Below, piece by piece: positions 1 to 7,000 of a DNA stretch of 11,980 bases. The notes beneath the pieces were generated by a model, which was given only the letters and a program-made list of their open reading frames with translations, had not been told where the DNA came from and did no database searches. The DNA is from Balneolaceae bacterium (lineage in GTDB: Bacteria; Bacteroidota; Rhodothermia; Balneolales; Balneolaceae). The stretch's first letter is position 1. Each line of letters begins with the position of its first letter. A program made the translations under genes and the position numbers. Location: positions 1-11,980 of the forward strand of contig SLAU01000271.1 in assembly GCA_007126675.1 (NCBI GenBank), in the 5' to 3' direction.

Positions 1-2271
1 ACTTTTACCGATAACGGTGATGGAACCGGCCTTCTTGAGGGTACACCATCGGAGGGTGATGTTGGAGATCATGAAGTAGAGCTGGCCGCGGATGATGGCG
101 TTCTGACAGCTTCGCAGGCGTTTACAATTGAAGTGCGCGAAGAACCAAACCAGCCACCGTTTTTTACGGAAACGTTTGATGAGGCCACAGTGGCGGAAGA
201 CGGCGAGTTCTCTTTTCAGTTCGAGGCAGATGATCCCGATGGCGATGATCTGACTTTCTCTCTTACCCAGGGTAATGATGTAGAAAATGCATCCATCACA
301 TCAGATGGCTTGTTCACCTTTAACCCCGATTTTGGCCAGGCCGGTGAGTATGAGTTTACGGTTCGGGTGAGTGACGGTGAGCTGTTCGATGAGCACGATT
401 TCTCTGTAACGGTAACAGACATCAACCGTCCGCCTGAAGTGATCAGCCCCTTCCCGGACACCGTATTGGTGGTTGGAGGCGCTGCTTATCAGGCAGACCC
501 TGATACAGTTTTTTCCGACCCTGATGGAGATATACTTACTTACACGGCAGAAAGCAGTGATGAAAGTGTGGCAGCGGCTGCGGTTGATGAGCTTTTGACA
601 GTAGAACCGGTAAGCCCGGGCACAGCTGTAATAACGGTTACTGCAGATGATGGGCGGGGCGGGTCTGTATCTGATCAGTTCGAGGTTACGGTTGAACCGG
701 ATGAAGATTTTGACCCTCCGGTGGCTGAAAATCTCGAACAGGTAACCTGGATGAATTTGTCTTTGGCCATTGATCTGAGCAGTGTGGTATCTCATCCTCA
801 AAACAGGCCGGTATCGGTTATAGATGCCGAAACTCCCACTGAAGCCGGTGGTGCTGCAAATATCGTGGATGAATTGCTGATAAATTACACACCGCCTGAA
901 GATTTCACCGGGGCCGACAGTTTTACTTACACGGTTCGCGACGACCTGAACCGGGAGGCATCTGCAGAAATTACAATTCAGATAAATGCCATCCTGTTTG
1001 AACTTACCGATCTTGGTAGCCTGGGTGGAGGTGCAAGTATAGCCACGTCCTTGAACGATATTGGTGAAGTGGCCGGAATTTCGCTCAACAGTACTGATCA
1101 GGTTAGGCCATTTATCTGGAACGGGGAAGAACTTGAAGAGCCTCAAATTGAGGGTACAGGCGACATACAGGCGTACGCAATAAACGATAGCGGCATGCTG
1201 GCAGGGTTTGCGGTTGTCAGCCCAACGGAAGGAAGCGCATACCGATATCATAACACCGAAACAAGTTTTGCTCCGTCGGTTACAGGCAGCTACAGCACGG
1301 CATACGCAATCAACAGCAGCGGGGTAATTGCCGGTGTTATGGAAAGCGGAAACCAGTTCAGTGGGTTTGCCTGGGATGAAGAGCTGATTTCCATCCTGGT
1401 ACCGGAGGGGGTTTTAAGTATCATATACTCGCTTTCTGACGATAATAGCATTGCCGGATTGGTGCAGGATGCGAATGGTGTAACACGCGGTTTCAGAAAT
1501 GATGAGACAGGGCCTGAAGGGTCGAGAATTTATGATATGAACAGTGCCGGGCTTGCTGTGGGAAGCAGCAATAACAGCCCGATGATTTGGCCTCAAAACA
1601 GCGAGCCCCAGGTGCTTGCTGAAACCGGAGAATTTTACAGTGTAAACGAATCGGGCTGGATGGCCGGAATTGTAGCTGTGGATCAGCCGGCGAAAGCAGG
1701 CACTGGTTTCGGGCTCCGCTTTTATGAAGAAAACAGCCATTACAACCTAAGAAATCAGACAGCACACAAATCTGACGGTAACGGTGTATCAGCTTCCCTT
1801 CGCGTTGGCAGCAGCCTCTTTATTCTGGCTGATCTTGTACAGAACATAGGTGAGTGGCAGCTCATAGAAGCTGCCTCCGTAAACCGGTTGGGGCAGATTG
1901 CCGGAACAGCAAGAGTAAACGGACAACCTCGCGCATTTCTTCTGACACCGATAGAAAATGACGGACAGCAGCAACAGGTTTCGGAACATTTTGAAGTGCC
2001 GGGCGATGAGGCCATCTATCTGTACCAGAACTACCCGAACCCGTTCAACCCTTCTACAACCATCCGCTTTTACCTTGCTGAACCGGGTATGGTTTCGCTT
2101 ACTGTCTACGACCTGCTGGGCCGCAGGGTTACTACACTTTTGGACGACAGGCTGGAAAACGGATCGCAAACGATTGAGTTCGACGCCTCCGCACTCTCGA
2201 GCGGGGTTTATATCTACCGGCTCCAAACCCAGGCAGGAGTCAGGGTGCGAAAACTTACACTCATTAAATAA
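1..2271 (+). CDS. Secreted cadherin/Ig-like and HAF-repeat protein with T9SS type A sorting domain (5' end missing)
   Basis: The frame is open from base 1 to the TAA at 2269-2271, giving 756 visible residues; the start and signal peptide lie upstream. Domains by window codon: residues 1-50 are the end of an Ig/He_PIG-like domain; 52-143 and 144-237 are cadherin-like domains with calcium-site-like DPDGD motifs, the first ending VTVTDINRPP; 240-330 is a third beta-sandwich containing a DSFTYTVRDD strand (cadherin-like/Big_9 type). Residues 334-655 hold eight HAF-type repeats and 674-756 are a T9SS type A sorting domain. The protein should be exported by Sec, then moved across the outer membrane by T9SS and attached or released at the surface. 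There are no cysteines. The gene lies 9 bases before the barrel gene, so a shared transcript is likely. An adhesive or structural surface role is inference; no catalytic motif is visible. A GTG at 133 is not the start, because it falls inside the first domain's last strand. Confidence 0.93.
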   Translation, partial: TFTDNGDGTGLLEGTPSEGDVGDHEVELAADDGVLTASQAFTIEVREEPNQPPFFTETFDEATVAEDGEFSFQFEADDPDGDDLTFSLTQGNDVENASITSDGLFTFNPDFGQAGEYEFTVRVSDGELFDEHDFSVTVTDINRPPEVISPFPDTVLVVGGAAYQADPDTVFSDPDGDILTYTAESSDESVAAAAVDELLTVEPVSPGTAVITVTADDGRGGSVSDQFEVTVEPDEDFDPPVAENLEQVTWMNLSLAIDLSSVVSHPQNRPVSVIDAETPTEAGGAANIVDELLINYTPPEDFTGADSFTYTVRDDLNREASAEITIQINAILFELTDLGSLGGGASIATSLNDIGEVAGISLNSTDQVRPFIWNGEELEEPQIEGTGDIQAYAINDSGMLAGFAVVSPTEGSAYRYHNTETSFAPSVTGSYSTAYAINSSGVIAGVMESGNQFSGFAWDEELISILVPEGVLSIIYSLSDDNSIAGLVQDANGVTRGFRNDETGPEGSRIYDMNSAGLAVGSSNNSPMIWPQNSEPQVLAETGEFYSVNESGWMAGIVAVDQPAKAGTGFGLRFYEENSHYNLRNQTAHKSDGNGVSASLRVGSSLFILADLVQNIGEWQLIEAASVNRLGQIAGTARVNGQPRAFLLTPIENDGQQQQVSEHFEVPGDEAIYLYQNYPNPFNPSTTIRFYLAEPGMVSLTVYDLLGRRVTTLLDDRLENGSQTIEFDASALSSGVYIYRLQTQAGVRVRKLTLIK
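1051..1950 (+). repeat. Eight HAF-type repeats in the first protein
   Basis: A signature of the form [hydrophobic]-N-x-x-G-x-[hydrophobic]-[AV]-G recurs at window residues 351 (LNDIGEVAG), 394 (INDSGMLAG), 437 (INSSGVIAG), 478 (LSDDNSIAG), 513 (MNSAGLAVG), 548 (VNESGWMAG), about 590 (SDGNGVSASLRVG, degenerate) and 627 (VNRLGQIAG). Each is followed by a short aromatic or hydrophobic strand such as RPFIW, SGFAW, RGFRN or RAFLL. The period is 35-43 residues. An opening DLGSLGGG at about residue 337 matches the 'extracellular repeat, HAF family' pattern (TIGR02913). The family's function is not established. The regular 40-residue period with two or more strands per unit would suit a beta-propeller, but that is inference. 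Confidence 0.85.
2017..2268 (+). other. T9SS type A C-terminal sorting domain
   Basis: The last 80 or so residues of the first protein contain YQNYPNPFNPSTT, then alternating strands including SLTVYDLLGRRV and SSGVYIYRLQT, and end in RKLTLIK. This is the classic order of the type A sorting domain recognised by the T9SS translocon in Bacteroidota and related phyla. In characterised systems the domain is usually removed after passage across the outer membrane. It implies that the host has a T9SS, whose genes are not in this window. Confidence 0.96.
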
Positions 2272-2280
2272 ACCTGAACC
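2272..2280 (+). other. 9-base junction between gene 1 and gene 2, no Shine-Dalgarno
   Basis: The spacer acctgaacc separates the TAA of gene 1 from a tandem ATG ATG. No purine-rich Shine-Dalgarno sequence lies upstream; the bases before the start are A/T-rich, as is usual in Bacteroidota-type genomes. There is no room for a promoter or terminator, so gene 2 is most likely translated from the same mRNA by re-initiation or leaderless-style recognition. Either ATG (2281 or 2284) could be used, and both leave the signal peptide intact. Confidence 0.7.
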
Positions 2281-2379
2281 ATGATGCTGAAAACCACATT
2301 CAAGAAGGTTATAGCCGCTGTGGCTGCAGCAGGCCTGGCCACGCTGTTAATTGTTATGGCGCCGGAAGTTTCTGTCGCA
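2281..2379 (+). other. Sec signal peptide of the beta-barrel protein
   Basis: The first 33 codons encode a Lys-containing N-terminus, a long Ala/Leu/Ile/Val core and a V-x-A type cleavage site just before Gln-Gln. There is no Cys at the cleavage point, so it is not a lipoprotein signal. It directs the protein to the periplasm for outer-membrane insertion. Confidence 0.88.
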
Positions 2380-3996
2380 CAGCAATCGGGCCCGCTCGAC
2401 CTTAACGGAAGCGTTGGTTTTACGGTACGTGGTTACGGTGTAAGCGGGATAGAAGCCCGGCAGGAAACACTTTCCGCGCAGGCATTTGCCAATGCATCTT
2501 TCAACCTGCTTGGGCTCAGGTCGGGAATAAACCTTACCTATACCACACAGCAATCGCGGATAAACCAGAATATAAACCGGTTATCGTTTAATACAAGCTG
2601 GAGCTGGGGTACATTTGCCGCAGGCGATGTGAATCCCGGTTACTCGCGATATGGCCTCAGGGGTATCAATGTAAGGGGAGGTGAGCTGTCTCTGAATCAC
2701 GGTGATTTTGTATTTTCGATGGCAAGCGGCCAGAACAAAAGGCCCAATGAATTCAGGCCCGGCGAGACATTTAATGAGCCGTCATTTCGGCGCATGGTAT
2801 ATGCGGGTAAACTGGGATATGGCCGGGAGAATTCAAGCTATTTCAGGCTCAGTGGTGCATATATCCGCGACCAGCAGAGTTCAATTGGGTTCACGGATAT
2901 GGTATCGCCGGCCGAGAATGTTCACATTACCACCGAAGGCGGCATCGATTTGCTTGAAGGGCGCCTTAACCTTCAGGGAGAGCTCACGGCATCGGCACTT
3001 ACTCCCGATATGAGAAACCCGGAAATAGGCTCGGGCGGGAGTTCTCTGTTTCCCTCATTTCTGATTAGTGAACGGGAAGGAAGTTTTGTGGATTTCGCCG
3101 GTGAATTGCAGATGCGCCTCACCCTCGAAGCCTTCCGCTTGCAGGCACAGTATGAGAGGATACAACCGGGCTTTGAATCACTCGGGCTCTCAAGAATCTT
3201 GAACGATACAGAGCGCTTTGCTTTGCAGCCTACTTTTATACTGATGGATAACCGCTTAAGGGTTAGCGTAAACACCAGCCTGTCCCGAAATAACCTGCTT
3301 GGCCAGCTCTTCTCAACCTATTACAGGTACCAGGCCGGTACAAACCTGCAATACACGGTAAGTGAACGCCTTACACTCGCAGGTGCATATTCTTTTATGG
3401 GAAATGAAAACAGGCCGGGTGACGAAGTATCAGACCCGGTACGGCTGCAGCAAAAGCATATTACTCAAATGGTTATGTTCAGCCCCACCTTCAATTTTGA
3501 AAGAGGTGAACTGTCTCATATGGTCAGTTACTCCGGTAACCTTCAGTTTATGAGCGACCGCAGCGATGCTGTCCGGGAGGGAATCAGGCCGGACCGTGAT
3601 CAAACGGTTTCAACAAATACTCTTAGTTACCGGCTTCAGTTTCCATCGGGTTTCAGCATCAACAGCAGCAGTATCTTTTTACTCTCTGATGGAGCCGGCA
3701 CCTCAATCCGTTCATACGGTGCAAATCTTGGAACAGGATTCCGTTTTTTTGACGAAAGGCTGAACACCAATGTGTCGGCCGGATGGTCGCAAAACCGCTT
3801 ATCAGTTAGCACCGGCGCACCCACGCCCGACAGAATTACAGACCAGGTAAATACCACAATGAGTGCGAATTACCGCCTGGGTGATGCCTCAACAATCCGG
3901 TTTCAGCTCCGGGGACTTTTAAACAACAACCGGGCCGAGGGTCTGTCTAATTACCAGGAACTGCAGGGTTCACTGCAATTCAATTACAGGTTTTAA
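2281..3996 (+). CDS. Outer-membrane beta-barrel protein of unknown function
   Basis: This is a complete 571-residue protein. Residues 1-33 form a Sec signal peptide: Lys-rich start, hydrophobic core VIAAVAAAGLATLLIVM, and likely cleavage at SVA|QQ. The mature part has many short amphipathic strands with alternating hydrophobic residues, aromatic girdles and Asn/Ser/Gly turns. It has no cysteine and ends in FNYRF, a terminal Phe typical of substrates of the BAM outer-membrane insertion complex. Residues 115-155 carry a distinctive segment starting GDVNP, passing through RYGLRGINVRGGE, and ending GQNKRP. As I recall, similar GD-x-x-P...RG-x-x-VRG segments occur in uncharacterised Bacteroidota/Ignavibacteria barrels, but I could not check this. 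There is no TonB box or plug domain, so it is unlikely to be a TonB-dependent receptor. By length a barrel of 20 or more strands is possible. The 2-base gap to the giant gene suggests it helps export, anchor or display that protein (inference). Confidence 0.88.
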   Translation: MMLKTTFKKVIAAVAAAGLATLLIVMAPEVSVAQQSGPLDLNGSVGFTVRGYGVSGIEARQETLSAQAFANASFNLLGLRSGINLTYTTQQSRINQNINRLSFNTSWSWGTFAAGDVNPGYSRYGLRGINVRGGELSLNHGDFVFSMASGQNKRPNEFRPGETFNEPSFRRMVYAGKLGYGRENSSYFRLSGAYIRDQQSSIGFTDMVSPAENVHITTEGGIDLLEGRLNLQGELTASALTPDMRNPEIGSGGSSLFPSFLISEREGSFVDFAGELQMRLTLEAFRLQAQYERIQPGFESLGLSRILNDTERFALQPTFILMDNRLRVSVNTSLSRNNLLGQLFSTYYRYQAGTNLQYTVSERLTLAGAYSFMGNENRPGDEVSDPVRLQQKHITQMVMFSPTFNFERGELSHMVSYSGNLQFMSDRSDAVREGIRPDRDQTVSTNTLSYRLQFPSGFSINSSSIFLLSDGAGTSIRSYGANLGTGFRFFDERLNTNVSAGWSQNRLSVSTGAPTPDRITDQVNTTMSANYRLGDASTIRFQLRGLLNNNRAEGLSNYQELQGSLQFNYRF

Positions 3997-4004
3997 TTAT
4001 GATG
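3981..4004 (+). other. 2-base junction and tandem ATG start of the giant gene
   Basis: The TAA of the barrel gene ends at 3996 and an ATG ATG pair begins at 3999. The preceding bases (ggttttaattatg) contain no Shine-Dalgarno sequence. The near-overlap indicates translational coupling. The same tandem ATG arrangement is found at the start of the barrel gene. Confidence 0.75.
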
Positions 4005-4088
4005 AAAGCAAATCAATTTAAACTCCTTGTTATACTCTCAATTTTGTTTACGGCGCTGTTTACAGCCGCAACGCAAGATCTTCGTGCG
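3999..4088 (+). other. Sec signal peptide of the giant protein
   Basis: The first 30 codons give a short charged start (MMKANQFK), the hydrophobic core LLVILSILFTALFTAA, and a polar region ending LRA before Gln31-Gly32. Cleavage after Ala30 would expose an N-terminal Gln, as in many Bacteroidota exported proteins. No lipobox Cys is present, so the mature protein is not lipid-anchored at this end. Confidence 0.9.
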
Positions 4089-7000
4089 CAGGGTTCGGTG
4101 CAGGTACAGATACTCGGTGTGCCCGGCGTTCTGGACTCGCCCTCGCTGGCGGAACAGATAAACCGGTTCGATAACGGCCAATACCCGATACAGTTCGTAT
4201 ACACGGCGCCAACCAATCAGGAAGAGACATTCCGGTTTCTTTTCACCCTCGAAAAAGACGGGCGCAGGCTTGCAGAAGTTGAATCGGATCCTGTAACCTT
4301 CAGGCCGGGCTTTTATCTTTACAACAATTTTCAGGATGAACCGCAAATCACATTCAGTGAAACGCTGAACCAGGTTATCAGCAGCCTTCCCAGAGCCGAC
4401 CGCAGCATCTTTAACTCAGGTCTTTTCCCGGAAGGAAATTATATGCTCACCATCGAGGCAGTTCCGGAAGACCGTTTCTCTATGATATCAACCCTGCCGG
4501 GTATGGCTCAGTTTACGGTTTCTTACGGGCAGCCGCCGCTTCTTATATCGCCGGCCGAAGGCAGCGAAGTAATTCAGCCTTTTCCGATATTTACATGGGC
4601 CCCGGTAACAGCTCCGGCAGATGTGAATATTGAATATGAGATCCGGATTGTGGAGCTTCTGCGCGGACAGCAGCCCGAACAGGCTATAGATGGAGCCAGG
4701 TTTCCAATAGTGGAAGAGGTAGTACAAAACCTCACTTCATTTGTGATGACTCAGGAACAGCTGCAATTTGAGCCGGGAACAGTATATGCATGGCAGGTTA
4801 CTGCTCGCGATGCCTTTGGCGAGTATCCGTTTCGCGACGGCGGGCGCAGTGAAATCGGAATTTTTACTTACAGCGGGCTGCCGGGTGAAGGAGAGTCGCT
4901 TGCTGACCTCCAGGAAGTGGTGCTTATACCAGGGTTTGCCAGGCTTACGAACTTTGTAATTAGCCAAACTGAGGCAGACGATTTCAGCTACACGCTCGAT
5001 GGGTTCGCCACGCTTCATATCGGGAACCCGACAACGGTGCCTATTGAGTTCAGCCAGCTCAGAATACAGAAAACGGGGCTCGATAACCCCGTGGTTCTGG
5101 GTGGCAACGTGAACGGCAGTGTTCAGGAGGCAGTGCTGCCCTTTGGCCAGGCATCTTCGATTGTTGAATTCTTGGATATCAGCTGGACGTTCGGTGAAGC
5201 TTTTCATCTGAGCGGTGATATACTTTTGCCCGGAGAGGATGCTGTGGCCTCATCGGGTTCTATATCATGGACTCCCCAGGGGCTGCAGGGCGAACTTACG
5301 GCAGATGCCCCGGATGGGCTGAAAATCGGTAAAAACCCGGTTGAGGCAGATCTTGCCTCCGTAACCGCCAGTTTTCCGGAAACAACTATTTCTGCTTCGG
5401 GAAGCCTTGCTCTGTTCGGGGAAAGTGCCGATTGCCAGATCGGAACAATCTCCATCGGCCATGATGGGGCTACAATGGCAATCGATTGTGATCTCGACAA
5501 AGAGATACCCCTGAATGAGGGGCACGATCTTGTTGAGTTAAAGGGCAAACGGGTGGTGGGTAACCTTAGCTCAGATACGGATGGAGAAACAGCCTTTAAC
5601 CTGAGTTTGTCGGCCGATCTGAACCTGAACCTTTTTACCGGCCCCGATTGCAGCAGCTCTATGCAGCTTGGCATCAACAATGAAGATGGTGTGAGTGTAC
5701 AGTCGTTTAATTCAAGCTGCCTCACCAATCCGTCGTTAAACCTCGGTATCGGTACCCTGCAGATACGCAATCTGGAAACGCCCGAAATCAGCTATTCGGA
5801 AGCGGAAGGCTGGGGATACCGGATTCCCTGGAACCAGGATTTGGCATTTCAGTTCGAACGCCGCCAGAGTGAAATGAGCGATCCATCACAACCCGGCCAG
5901 GAACAGGAAGATGATCCTGTGTCACCCGGAGATGATCCCACTCAGCCGGGTGAAGGCGATCCATCCGATACTGCCCAGCCAGGTGATGATTCCGCCCAGC
6001 CCGGAGACGATCCGACAGATCCCGGCGATGGCCCTGCCCAGCCTGGTGGTGAACCCGGCCAGCAGCCTGACGATACCTTTGAAGATGACGATGTAGACGA
6101 AACAACACCGCCGGAGCCGGGGCGTGAACCAATTCGAATGCCAACGGATGATCCATCCGATCAACCCGCTGACGATGACGAAACCGATGCGGTAAGCGAT
6201 GAGGGGCTTGAGTTCAAAGAAAGAGAGTATGATGAAAATCAGCTTAGAAATTCAGAAGGGTGTATCAGCGGCTTTTTTGTTCAGCCGAAACGTTTCCATC
6301 TGCCGGATTTTGTTTTGCCCTGGGCCGATTACCTGCCCGCTTCCACCACCGTTGAGTTTCCGCTTGAGTTCTTTTTTGATGCGGAACTGCGCTTGGGATG
6401 CACCACCGTGAAACCGCGTGTTGAAATTCCGGAATGCCTGGAAAACCTGGGTATTGAAGTTACCGACGCATCGTACAGCAATGGGGCATTAAATGCCGAA
6501 ATTACAACCACTGAACTACCGGATGAGGGATGCTTTACAAGTTTCGGCCCCGGCTTTGTGGGTGGCGAAGAATACGGCCTGAAATTAAAGCAGATTGGCG
6601 GCTCCATCAGCGGCTCAGCAGGTATTAATGGATTTGAGCAGCAAGGAAAAGTTTGGGTTGAAACAGCCCTGATGGCCGGATCGCCGTTTAATTGCAACGA
6701 AAACAGAGGAAGCACAGAACTTCTTACCGGTGAGCTGAATGTACGAAGCGATGGAGTTTTTGAAGGCGAATTGAGTGGGAATGTTGAATGCCCCCTGGAG
6801 TTTGGCGGTTTTTCACTGTCGCTGACTGATGCAACCGTAAACTTCCGGGCAGGCGAAAAGGGGCAGCGCGCAAAACTCACCGGTACCGCTGAACTGGAGT
6901 ATGAAGATAAAAACGGGCAGACTCTCATAAGCAGAGGCAATGTGGAGATCAACCTGGTAACGGGCGAAATCGAAAAGCTTGAGCTGCTGATCGAAGGGCC

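Noticed and set aside
133..135. GTG as a start codon for the first gene
   Set aside because: The frame is open upstream to base 1 and codes for the end of an Ig-like domain that runs straight through this codon. No signal peptide follows, although the protein has a T9SS tail and must be exported.
301..1251. Long minus-strand open frame of 316 codons
   Set aside because: It lies opposite a clearly coding plus-strand frame with recognisable cadherin and HAF domains. Its translation is Arg/Cys/Tyr-rich with no recognisable motif, as expected for an antisense shadow.
2272..2280. Promoter or terminator between genes 1 and 2
   Set aside because: Nine bases are too few, and no inverted repeat with a T-run is present at the end of gene 1.
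1958..2284. Plus-strand frame of 108 codons overlapping the end of gene 1 and the start of gene 2
   Set aside because: It lies out of frame over the T9SS sorting domain, whose in-frame motif is unmistakable. The alternative product is Arg/Thr/Leu-rich with no motif.
2281..3996. TonB-dependent (SusC-like) receptor as identity of the barrel
   Set aside because: At 571 residues it is much shorter than that family, and no TonB box, plug domain or carboxypeptidase-like N-terminal domain is visible.
5880..6209. Possible CRISPR array or DNA tandem repeat in the linker
   Set aside because: The repeats are short, irregular and synonymous rather than identical at DNA level, with no constant repeat and spacer lengths. 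They are coding repeats of a low-complexity peptide.
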